NCBI GenBank assembly: GCA_035406685.1
Contig: DAONLM010000135.1
Span: forward strand, 1-8,352
Direction of reading: 5' to 3'
Length of the DNA: 8,352 nt
From: DAONLM01 sp035406685
Lineage (GTDB): Bacteria > Spirochaetota > GWE2-31-10 > MWDO01
Below, in pieces: positions 1-6,099 of this stretch (position 1 is its first letter; every line of letters begins with the position of its first letter). The translations under genes were made by a program, and so were the position numbers. The notes under the pieces are model-generated. The model saw only the letters and a list, made by a program, of their open reading frames with translations, ran no database searches and was not told the DNA's origin.

Positions 1-1
1 A

Positions 2-208
2 TATTTTGCTGGGATTGAAGTAGAGGGGGAAGAAGCGTTTTCAAAAAGAATAGAAAAATGGCAAAAGGAAATTGAAACTTTAAGGGAAGCTAAGGCTGTG
101 GTGGTTAAGATTGGTTCCTCAGATATCCCAGTCTCTGACACTACTAACGACTATTTTTTACTCAAATTTAACTCAAAATTTTGCCTGAAAGAGATAAAAT
201 TCTTATAA
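2..208 (+). CDS. 3' end of an unrecognised gene (partial; 68 residues visible)
   Basis: An open frame runs in from the left edge with no in-frame stop until TAA at 206-208, giving 68 residues. The first ~35 residues are charged and probably helical (…EEAFSKRIEKWQKEIETL…). They are followed by a beta-like tail (…AVVVKIGSSDIPVSD… then DYFLLKF…KFCLKEIKFL). I do not recognise the family. Coding status is supported by the right window edge. There, a minus-strand frame encodes the same tail, DIPVSD-xx-NDYFLLKFN-x-KFCLKEIKFL, and several nucleotide differences between the copies are synonymous (GAC/GAT, TTT/TTC twice). The visible upstream part, about 20-115, is much richer in G than the rest of the window, which could mean high expression or acquisition from elsewhere. 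The stop codon lies inside the left inverted-repeat arm. Confidence 0.6.
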   Translation, partial: YFAGIEVEGEEAFSKRIEKWQKEIETLREAKAVVVKIGSSDIPVSDTTNDYFLLKFNSKFCLKEIKFL

Positions 209-307
209 AATTAACCATCTTTCTAAAATTTGGTCATTCTATCTTTATTACTCAAAACTTACCCTTAGGCTAAGTCTGTTTATTTTTTTTGCTTAAAAAT
301 AAAATCA
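120..307. repeat. left arm of a 188-bp inverted repeat
   Basis: This stretch is the reverse complement of 8163-8350, aligned without gaps. I count 12 mismatches in 188 (about 94% identity), all between 136 and 202. Positions 203-307 match perfectly (105 bp). The arm covers the last 29 codons of the left-edge gene, its stop codon and about 99 bp of downstream sequence, including a candidate terminator. Weak AT-rich similarity continues about 15 bp past 307. The repeat stops 32 bp before the -35 box of the hemerythrin promoter. It could be the end of a duplicated or mobile gene, or a recombination substrate. No transposase or short flanking duplication is visible to decide between these. Confidence 0.92.
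257..290 (+). terminator. candidate terminator inside the left repeat arm
   Basis: ACTTA (257-261) pairs with TAAGT (271-275). Inside lies a C·C mismatch and CC/GG closing a TTA loop, followed by the T-rich run TTTATTTTTTTT (279-290). The hairpin is short but the T-tract is good, and it lies about 50 bp after the stop codon of the left-edge gene. An identical copy on the opposite strand lies at the right edge. Together the two copies would stop transcription of both edge genes from entering the interior. Confidence 0.4.
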
Positions 308-339
308 CATATCTATAAAAAAATTTTTTATTATAAAAT

Positions 340-368
340 TTGACAATTTTTTATAAATAAATTATACT
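340..368 (+). promoter_or_regulatory. sigma-70-type promoter of the hemerythrin-dfx unit
   Basis: A perfect TTGACA (340-345) and TATACT (363-368) are separated by 17 bp. The start site is expected near 375, giving a leader of about 38 nt before the hemerythrin ATG. This is the best promoter match in the window. A 13-bp palindrome (365-377) overlaps the -10 box and start site. Confidence 0.75.
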
Positions 369-377
369 ATTATAGTA
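365..377. promoter_or_regulatory. palindrome over the -10/start site, possible operator
   Basis: TACTAT-T-ATAGTA is a perfect 6-1-6 palindrome overlapping the -10 box and the predicted transcription start of the hemerythrin-dfx promoter. A repressor bound here would block RNA polymerase. The AT-rich, odd-centred symmetry recalls Fur/PerR-type boxes, but it matches the PerR consensus only partly. An AT-rich palindrome can also arise by chance. The regulator is unknown. Confidence 0.35.
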
Positions 378-412
378 GTATTTCTTAAACTTTAAAATTG
401 AGGTGAAAATTT

Positions 413-820
413 ATGTCTTTATTTATATGGGAGGAAAAGTATTCTGTCAATATAAAAGAAATAGATGAGCAACACAAAAAACTTGTTGGAATATTAAATG
501 AACTTCATACCTCTATGTTAGGCGGTAAGGCAAACAATGTTTTAAAAAAAGTTCTTAATGAATTAATAGATTATACAACATATCATTTTAAAACAGAAGA
601 GCAGCTAATGACAATCCATAATTATCCTAAATATGATGAACACAAGGCAAGTCATAAAAATCTAACAGATAAAGTTCTATCTTTTTATTCTGAATTAGAA
701 TCTGGAAAGAAGTTATTATCTGTTGAATTGCTATTTTTTTTAAAGGATTGGCTTGTCAATCATATCCTTGGAGAAGATAAAATGTATTCAAAATTTTTTA
801 ATGATAAAGGCATTTTTTAG
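413..820 (+). CDS. single-domain bacteriohemerythrin
   Basis: A small cytoplasmic protein of 135 residues, a normal length for single-domain bacterial hemerythrins, which bind O2 at a non-heme di-iron centre. All seven expected ligands are visible: H21 (EQHKKL), H58 and E62 (HFKTE), H77 and H81 (HKASH), and H117 and D122 (HILGED). The N-terminal W6 and the IDEQH segment are also typical. No signal peptide or fused signalling domain is present, so the likely job is O2 binding, delivery or scavenging rather than chemotaxis. The ATG is preceded by AGGTG (401-405) at 7-nt spacing. It lies 38 bp upstream of the superoxide reductase gene in the same direction, behind a strong promoter, which suggests a shared oxygen-defence transcript. 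Confidence 0.95.
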   Translation: MSLFIWEEKYSVNIKEIDEQHKKLVGILNELHTSMLGGKANNVLKKVLNELIDYTTYHFKTEEQLMTIHNYPKYDEHKASHKNLTDKVLSFYSELESGKKLLSVELLFFLKDWLVNHILGEDKMYSKFFNDKGIF

Positions 821-858
821 AATTTTTTTTAAAAAAATAAATTTAAAAAGGAGATTTT

Positions 859-1233
859 ATGGCTAAAAGACTTGAGATTTATAAGTGTGAAATTTGCGGC
901 AACATTGTTGAGGTTTTAAATGGTGCTGGCGGAACTCTTGTGTGTTGTGGTAAAGAGATGTCTTTATTAAAAGAAAATACTGTTGATGCAGCAAAAGAGA
1001 AACATGTTCCTGTAATAGAAACAATGGAAAAAGGCATAAAGGTAAAAGTTGGAAGTGTTGCCCATCCAATGGAGGAGAAACATTATATTCAATGGATAGA
1101 ATTAATAGCCGACGATGTCTCATATATTAAATTTTTAAAACCCGGCGACGCACCAGAAGCTACATTCTGTATCAAGGCAGAAAAAATCTCAGCAAGAGAA
1201 TATTGCAATCTTCATGGATTGTGGAAATCTTAA
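859..1233 (+). CDS. dfx: desulfoferrodoxin, class I 2Fe-superoxide reductase
   Basis: A 124-residue cytoplasmic enzyme that reduces superoxide to hydrogen peroxide without making O2, typical of anaerobes. The N-terminal desulforedoxin-like domain carries the rubredoxin-type Fe(Cys)4 centre: C10, C13, C29 and C30 (CEIC…CC). The C-terminal neelaredoxin domain carries the catalytic Fe(His)4Cys centre: H49, H69, H75, C116 and H119. E47 and K48, the active-site pair next to H49, are present. Spacing of the ligands follows the classic two-iron family, so the protein looks intact. AAGGAG (848-853) lies 5 nt before the ATG. It follows hemerythrin by 38 bp and ends just before a strong bidirectional terminator. 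No rubredoxin gene, the usual electron donor, is visible here. Confidence 0.97.
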   Translation: MAKRLEIYKCEICGNIVEVLNGAGGTLVCCGKEMSLLKENTVDAAKEKHVPVIETMEKGIKVKVGSVAHPMEEKHYIQWIELIADDVSYIKFLKPGDAPEATFCIKAEKISAREYCNLHGLWKS

Positions 1234-1235
1234 TT

Positions 1236-1270
1236 AAAAAAAAGGCTACTTTTTAAAGTAGCCTTTTTTT
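1236..1270. terminator. bidirectional Rho-independent terminator between convergent genes
   Basis: A GC-containing stem, GGCTACTT (1244-1251) with AAGTAGCC (1256-1263), is closed by a 4-nt loop. It is flanked by A8 (1236-1243) and T7 (1264-1270), so a U-tract follows the hairpin on both strands. It ends dfx from the left and the phosphatase operon from the right. The symmetry extends outward so that both TAA stop codons (1231-1233 on + and 1275-1273 on -) fall in the base of the inverted repeat. Confidence 0.93.
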
Positions 1271-1272
1271 AA

Positions 1273-2460
1273 TTAATTTCTCTTAATCCCAAGAATTGTC
1301 GTGTCATCTCTTAATTCTTCTGTCTGAGTAAATTTATATATCTCTTTAAAAATTGTATTAATTATCTCATTTACTGGTTCCTCTTTTATATTCTTTAATA
1401 TATCAAAATATATATCCTCAAAAAATTTCCCATCTTGATTTTGAGCCTCTACTATACCATCAGTCATAAAAAATATGATATCTCCTTTATCAAGAATAAA
1501 GGATAGTTTGCCGGCATCAAGTTCTTCTGTTATACCAAGCATCATCCCATTAATCTCAATTGTTTTAATATCACCATTGTTTTTAATCAATACTGGAGGT
1601 GTATGTCCACAATCTATTATCTCTATTCTGCCACTTTTATAATATAACCTTGCAAATAATAGAGTGACAAATATTGTAGCCTTTGCAAGAATAGGATACA
1701 TATCATTATTGATAGCATTTACTATAGCTTCTGGTGTTTTTATCTCCTCTCTTCTTGTCTGCAAAGACATCTTTAACATCATTGTTATAAAGGCTGACGG
1801 CACACCATGACCAGTAACATCTGCTATTACAATATCAAGATATTCATCTTCATTATCCCAGACAGAAAGCACATCTCCACTAACAATACTGGCCGGTTTT
1901 GCAAGAGAATGAATAGAATATGAATTTATATTTTTATTTATATCTGGAAAAATTCCCTCCTGAATCTCATGAGCAATATATAGTTGTCTTAACATCTCAT
2001 CATCTTTCTGTTTTAATAACTTATAAGCTTTTTCTTTTTCCATTATAACATTATCAAGTTCAATTGTTTTCGCACTAAGACTATCATAAAGTTCCTCAAA
2101 TATTTTTTTAAAAGAAACAAGATCTGTTATATTTTTAAAGGAAATATATAAATACTCTTTCTCTTCTATTTGGATTCTTTTATATGAACATAAAAAATTC
2201 AATACAAATCCATCATCTCTATCAAAATGGATCTCTCTGTTCTCAAATTCAAATTCAAAATATGATTCAAAAAATGGAGACTCAAAGATATATTTATTAT
2301 CTGGATTTTTAAAATTACTTTCTTTTAAAGAATACCCCTCTTTTATTTCAAAATCAACAATCTTTCTGAATTTTTCATTAAATTTTACGACATTTCCTTC
2401 TAAATCAAGTATTAACAATGGTTCTGGACAGTTATTAAAATAAAAATAGTCAAAATCCAC
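1273..2460 (-). CDS. PAS-coiled coil-SpoIIE/PP2C-type serine phosphatase
   Basis: A 395-residue soluble signalling phosphatase. Residues ~5-115 resemble a PAS sensor domain (PEPLLILDLEGNVVKFNEKF…, ending YISFKNITD). About 118-165 is a charged coiled-coil linker, and 165-395 is a PP2C-like SpoIIE/RsbU domain. Phosphatase motifs seen are QEGIFP (167-172), SGD (194-196), DVTGHGVPSA (214-223), CGH (284-286), MTDG (332-335) and RDDTT (384-388). The metal-binding aspartates D196, D214, D333 and D385/D386 are all present, so it is probably active. Such enzymes dephosphorylate anti-sigma-factor antagonists (STAS proteins) in partner switching; no STAS or anti-sigma gene is visible here. The start is GTG (2460-2458), with AAGGA 7 nt upstream. 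It lies 75 bp downstream of the CHASE2 protein gene on the same strand, probably in one operon. Confidence 0.92.
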   Translation of the reverse strand: MDFDYFYFNNCPEPLLILDLEGNVVKFNEKFRKIVDFEIKEGYSLKESNFKNPDNKYIFESPFFESYFEFEFENREIHFDRDDGFVLNFLCSYKRIQIEEKEYLYISFKNITDLVSFKKIFEELYDSLSAKTIELDNVIMEKEKAYKLLKQKDDEMLRQLYIAHEIQEGIFPDINKNINSYSIHSLAKPASIVSGDVLSVWDNEDEYLDIVIADVTGHGVPSAFITMMLKMSLQTRREEIKTPEAIVNAINNDMYPILAKATIFVTLLFARLYYKSGRIEIIDCGHTPPVLIKNNGDIKTIEINGMMLGITEELDAGKLSFILDKGDIIFFMTDGIVEAQNQDGKFFEDIYFDILKNIKEEPVNEIINTIFKEIYKFTQTEELRDDTTILGIKRN

Positions 2461-2535
2461 AAATAAATCCTTTTTTATGAAAATTAAATTTATTTTAAAG
2501 ACTTTTTTAATTGTTTATTAGAAATTAAAGAATTT

Positions 2536-4728
2536 TTATGGTTTTATTATTCCATCCCATTCTTCTGAAGGTGGGCTGGATATAAATTCCTTACATTTTT
2601 CAAGATATATTTTTGAAACTTTATCATTCTCATTTATTTTAAGACATTGTCTAAAATATTGTGATGCTTCATTCCATTTTCTACTCTCAAAAAGTTTAAG
2701 CCCGGCATGAAAATAGTCATACAGCCTATCAAATTTATCTATATTTTCCTGAGTTAAAAGTTCAAACAGTCTTATTGAATCATTTATCCCTTCTACTTTC
2801 ATTTTAGTAATCATTCTAACAGGAAGTTTAAAATCACACTGTTTAAAGGTGTTCTCTGAAATTATTATTGAGATTCCAAATTTTTTAGCAAATTCTACCA
2901 TTTCTGATAAAATTTTTAAAGAGGTTCCAAAATGTGTCCAGAAATTTATATTCCCCTTCTTTATAAATTTAAACCACTCATATTTAGAATGAATCGCTAT
3001 TGTTAAATAATGTTTACCTGTTTCAAGTATTATTGGAAGTTTTTCAATACTTCTTGCACTCTCAATGGCATTTACCGCCTTACTCTCTTGTATCTCTGGA
3101 TTCCCAAAATATCCTAAAATATATGATGGTGTTACACTACTTATTATACCATAATTATTCTTAATAATATTTTCTATTTCAAGAGTCTTTCTTCCAATTG
3201 TATCTATATTCTCCTCTGATGTTTCTTTATCTACGAGTGTGGATATATCGACAAGCATGAATGTAGTAAGAATTGATTGTGGATTAAAATTTATTCTATT
3301 CTCTTTCCATAATTTCGCTATTTTTTTTGTATAATCAAGATTAAGTTGAGATTTATATATATCATTTACACCATCTATCCAGAGTCGATTTTCAATTAGC
3401 TTTAATACAAAAGAAAGAATGCTTGTCCAGAGATATACAATTATGATAATATTAAAAATGTAGTCAGTATTTAAAAATAGTCTCAATATAAAAAATAGAG
3501 ATAAATTCAAAACTAATATCCCACTATTTATGATTAGAGTCTGCCAGAATTTCTTTGTAAATATATTTATTATGAATATACCTGCTATTATTAACACTAT
3601 TATGATATAAAAGAGAACAATAGGAAGTCTATTTAAATTTTTACCATTCTTTATAATATTTAACTCTGTAATAAAATTATTAACAAAATCAAAATTTCCA
3701 CTATCAACAATAAATACCATGGAATTAGTTAATAGATCTTTTTTGAAATTCTTAAAACTCTTCCATTGTGATGATATCTCTTTTGTAATACTCAACAGAT
3801 TATTATCATCAAAATTTTTAAACTCTGGTACATTATATATATTATCAATTACATTCTCATCGTATTTATATCCTTCAAAATTTGTAGATTTTGTCTCAAT
3901 GAGTTTTAATTTTAATAGATTCTCAATAATTGTACTTCTATTTGTTATATTATCATTCCATTCTATAAAACTATTTGTGATTATTTCTGGCTTTGAGCTT
4001 ATGTTGTGTAAAAAAGAGGCTCTCCCCTTCTGATCATATCTTATTATTTTCTTTTTATTGAATGTGGCATCAAGTGTATTAAACTCTATATTCTTTATAT
4101 CTATCTTCTGATCGTAAATGGACTTTATAAATGGCAATGATAATAAAAATTTATTGTCGAATTTATATATAATATCCAGATTACTTCTTGATTTTTTATT
4201 TTCTACTATGAAGCCTATCTTTTCTGGTGCTATCTGAAAAATATTATCTATTTTTATATCTTTAAGATAACTTGCATATAAAAATGGATCCTGAGTCTTT
4301 AAGTATGTAAAATTTTTCTGAATTATATCATTATTTGAGTAGTTTCTATTGAGAAATTTGATACCTTTTTTATCTTCAAGTAGAATAAACCCATAAAATT
4401 TTTTATTTTCATTTATAAAATTTTTTATACTTTCAAGATAAGTAGAATCAGAAATACTTCTGAAATTTATATCAATAAATACACTATCAAGAGTCATATC
4501 GTTGAGTAAATATAATGTATTTAAAAAAGTAGAAGAGTCTATACGATTCTCTATATTTAAAATAAAGATCTTATCCTTTATCGCTTTTGACTTTTTAAAT
4601 TTCTGTTCAAGAGTATTAATAATATAATTTTTATCATAATATTTCACTATTACAGGTAAGAATAGCACCACACTAAAAATTATAATTAATATAGATATGA
4701 TTATATATTTTATTTTTGGAGTTATCAC
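2536..4728 (-). CDS. CHASE2-like membrane sensor with degenerate class III cyclase domain and TPR tail
   Basis: A 730-residue membrane protein. One transmembrane helix (~8-29) leads into an extracytoplasmic region (~30-365) resembling a CHASE2 sensor. A three-helix membrane bundle follows (~368-390, 396-418, 422-445). Residues ~485-660 follow the adenylate/guanylate cyclase pattern (FMLVDIS at 490-496, YFGNPE at 540-545, MKVEGIND…IRLFELL at 643-658). The tail (~664-726) has a TPR-like helical repeat and ends PPSEEWDG, as in CHASE2 adenylate cyclases. Of the catalytic residues, only the first metal Asp (D494) appears kept. By my alignment the second is S535, the GD glycine is P534, and the catalytic Asn and Arg are K605 and E609, so cyclase activity is unlikely. 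GTG start (4728-4726), GAGGAG at 6-nt spacing. It lies upstream of a PAS-SpoIIE phosphatase, which it may help control. Confidence 0.82.
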   Translation of the reverse strand: MITPKIKYIIISILIIIFSVVLFLPVIVKYYDKNYIINTLEQKFKKSKAIKDKIFILNIENRIDSSTFLNTLYLLNDMTLDSVFIDINFRSISDSTYLESIKNFINENKKFYGFILLEDKKGIKFLNRNYSNNDIIQKNFTYLKTQDPFLYASYLKDIKIDNIFQIAPEKIGFIVENKKSRSNLDIIYKFDNKFLLSLPFIKSIYDQKIDIKNIEFNTLDATFNKKKIIRYDQKGRASFLHNISSKPEIITNSFIEWNDNITNRSTIIENLLKLKLIETKSTNFEGYKYDENVIDNIYNVPEFKNFDDNNLLSITKEISSQWKSFKNFKKDLLTNSMVFIVDSGNFDFVNNFITELNIIKNGKNLNRLPIVLFYIIIVLIIAGIFIINIFTKKFWQTLIINSGILVLNLSLFFILRLFLNTDYIFNIIIIVYLWTSILSFVLKLIENRLWIDGVNDIYKSQLNLDYTKKIAKLWKENRINFNPQSILTTFMLVDISTLVDKETSEENIDTIGRKTLEIENIIKNNYGIISSVTPSYILGYFGNPEIQESKAVNAIESARSIEKLPIILETGKHYLTIAIHSKYEWFKFIKKGNINFWTHFGTSLKILSEMVEFAKKFGISIIISENTFKQCDFKLPVRMITKMKVEGINDSIRLFELLTQENIDKFDRLYDYFHAGLKLFESRKWNEASQYFRQCLKINENDKVSKIYLEKCKEFISSPPSEEWDGIIKP

Positions 4729-4755
4729 GAACTTCTCCTCAAGTATTTCTATTTA

Positions 4756-4769
4756 ATTCTTATATTATA
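4756..4769 (-). promoter_or_regulatory. candidate -10 region of the CHASE2-phosphatase operon
   Basis: On the minus strand TATAAT (4769-4764) is followed by ATAAGAAT, about 35 nt before the GTG start. No convincing -35 hexamer lies 16-18 bp upstream, where the sequence is an AT dinucleotide run. The same 14 bases, TATAATATAAGAAT, form the -10 region of mtnA on the other strand (4889-4902). Confidence 0.4.
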
Positions 4770-4865
4770 CTATTTTCGATATATATATACTAAAAATTTA
4801 TTTTTATTTTATTATAATTAAAATTTTAGTCTTTGTCAAAATTTTTGCTATAATTTAAATTAATC

Positions 4866-4894
4866 TTGATTTTTAAAAAAGTCTATAATATAAT
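4866..4894 (+). promoter_or_regulatory. sigma-70-type promoter of mtnA
   Basis: TTGATT (4866-4871) and a perfect TATAAT (4889-4894) are 17 bp apart, placing the start near 4901 and leaving a leader of about 39 nt. That is too short for a riboswitch. An extended -10 motif, TGCTATAAT (4846-4854), lies just upstream without a good -35 and could be an alternative promoter. The rest of the 211-bp divergent region is A/T-tract DNA with no further signal I can support. Confidence 0.6.
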
Positions 4895-4939
4895 ATAAGA
4901 ATATTGTTTAATTAAAATTTTTATATTCAGGAATATAAT

Positions 4940-6037
4940 ATGTTAATAAATAATAGAAATTATAGAACAATATGGCTTTCTGATAATAAATTGGAAGTTC
5001 AAATTATAGATCAGAGATATCTTCCATATCAATTTATAATTGAAACAATAAAAAGTTCAACAGAGATGGCTGTTGCGATTAAAGATATGCATTTAAGAGG
5101 GGCACCATTGATAGGAGTTGCCGCTGCTTATGGCCTTTATCTTGCCACTCTTGAAGCAAGACATAAACCAGATCCAGATGATCATATTAAGTATTCTGCA
5201 ATTATGTTACAGAATACAAGACCCACAGCGATAAATCTAAAATGGGCAATTGATAGAGTTTTAAACGAGATAAATAAACATTCCGATATTGATGAAAAAA
5301 TATCTACTGCCTTTAAAATGGCTGAAAATATGGCGGATGAAGATATTGATGTTTGTAAGAGAATAGGGAAAAATGGTGTAAAAATAATAGAAAATATAAG
5401 CAAAAATAAAAAAGGTGAGGTTGTTAATATTCTTACTCATTGCAATGCCGGAGCACTTGCATGCATTGATTTAGGAACTGCTACTGCTCCAATTTATGAG
5501 GCAAAGAAAAGAGGGATAAAGATTCATGTATGGATTGATGAGACAAGGCCAAGAAATCAGGGTCGTCTTACCTCATGGGAATTAGAACAGGCTGGCATTG
5601 ACAATACTATAATAGTAGATAATGCTGGTGGTTATCTTATGCAAAAGGGTCTTGTTGATATGGTAATAGTAGGAACAGATAGAACCACACTTAATGGAGA
5701 TGTTGCTAATAAAATAGGAACATATCTTAAAGCACTTGCTGCAAAAGATAACAATATACCTTTTTATGTGGCTCTTCCAATATCTTCTATTGATAAAGAT
5801 ATAAACAACTCTTTAATAGAGATACCTATTGAAGAAAGGGATCAAAATGAGGTATTATTTATCGATGGCGAGTTAAGAGACAAGGTGGAATTTGTTAGGC
5901 TATTTTCTAAAAATGCAAAGGCAAAGAATTATGGATTTGATATAACGCCGGCAAGACTAATTACTGGTTTTATAACAGAAAAAGGTATTTTTACCCCAGA
6001 AAATCTTAAAAATATTGAATTAGGCCTTAAAAATTAA
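4940..6037 (+). CDS. mtnA: methylthioribose-1-phosphate isomerase
   Basis: A 365-residue cytoplasmic enzyme of the eIF2B-alpha-like sugar-phosphate isomerase family, a normal length. It converts 5-methylthioribose-1-phosphate to methylthioribulose-1-phosphate in salvage of the methylthioadenosine made during polyamine synthesis and radical-SAM reactions. Seen are the RGAPLIGVAAAYG substrate loop (53-65), THCNAGALA with the catalytic Cys168 (166-174), WIDETRPRNQGRLTSWEL (198-215), and GTDRTTLNGDVANKIGTY (245-262) with the catalytic Asp247. T246 replaces the more usual Ala. ATG is preceded by AGGA (4929-4932) at 7-nt spacing. It stands alone: no MTA phosphorylase or nucleosidase, MTR kinase or MtnB-like aldolase gene flanks it. 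It is divergent from the signalling operon and convergent with the secreted-protein operon. The related aminomethyltransferase-type and eIF2B families are less likely given these motifs. Confidence 0.95.
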   Translation: MLINNRNYRTIWLSDNKLEVQIIDQRYLPYQFIIETIKSSTEMAVAIKDMHLRGAPLIGVAAAYGLYLATLEARHKPDPDDHIKYSAIMLQNTRPTAINLKWAIDRVLNEINKHSDIDEKISTAFKMAENMADEDIDVCKRIGKNGVKIIENISKNKKGEVVNILTHCNAGALACIDLGTATAPIYEAKKRGIKIHVWIDETRPRNQGRLTSWELEQAGIDNTIIVDNAGGYLMQKGLVDMVIVGTDRTTLNGDVANKIGTYLKALAAKDNNIPFYVALPISSIDKDINNSLIEIPIEERDQNEVLFIDGELRDKVEFVRLFSKNAKAKNYGFDITPARLITGFITEKGIFTPENLKNIELGLKN

Positions 6038-6067
6038 TTTTATAAAGAATAACTCATAAAATAAAAT

Positions 6068-6099
6068 GGGATATCTCTTGTTTAGACAGGGGATATCTC
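6068..6099 (+). other. 13-bp hairpin made from two direct GGGATATCTCT repeats, downstream of mtnA
   Basis: GGGATATCTCTTG (6068-6080) pairs with CAGGGGATATCTC (6087-6099) around a TTTAGA loop. The stem has 13 consecutive pairs if three G·U wobbles are allowed on the + strand. The two arms also contain the direct repeat GGGATATCTCT (6068-6078 and 6090-6100). On the minus strand the wobbles become A·C mismatches. No U-tract follows on the + strand, so it is not a standard terminator for mtnA. An AT-rich run (ATTTTATTTTA) follows on the minus strand, where it could weakly end the neighbouring operon. It occupies most of the signal in the 100-bp convergent gap. Confidence 0.5.

Noticed and set aside
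120..307. Calling the inverted repeat arms the terminal repeats of one 8-kb composite transposon
   Set aside because: No transposase, integrase or target-site duplication is visible. The interior is ordinary chromosomal-type genes, and the arms contain the 3' ends of genes that continue outside the window.
821..858. The T8/A7 block between hemerythrin and dfx as a terminator
   Set aside because: It is a loopless AT palindrome with no GC stem, and dfx directly follows with a good ribosome site, so read-through in one operon is more likely.
863..1123. An 86-codon open frame on the minus strand opposite dfx
   Set aside because: It lies wholly inside the confidently identified dfx gene, has no ribosome site or recognisable motif, and is low-complexity in Leu, Gln and His.
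2461..2535. A hairpin (TTTAATT/AATTAAA on the minus strand) between the CHASE2 and phosphatase genes as a terminator
   Set aside because: The stem is all A/T with a 10-nt loop, too weak to call, and no separate promoter for the phosphatase is convincing.
3719..4033. A 104-codon open frame on the + strand inside the CHASE2 gene
   Set aside because: It is antisense to the 730-residue gene and reads as Phe/Leu/Ser-rich sequence, as expected from the complement of AT-rich coding DNA. It has no promoter or ribosome site.
4779..4790. AT dinucleotide run as an origin or unwinding element
   Set aside because: It is short, with no DnaA boxes or iterons nearby, and is explained as AT-rich promoter DNA.
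4901..4939. A SAM or other riboswitch upstream of mtnA
   Set aside because: The predicted leader is only about 39 nt with no stem structure, which is too short for known SAM riboswitches.
5182..5403. A 73-codon open frame on the minus strand inside mtnA
   Set aside because: It lies within a conserved enzyme gene and has Ile/Phe/Ser-rich shadow composition without start signals.
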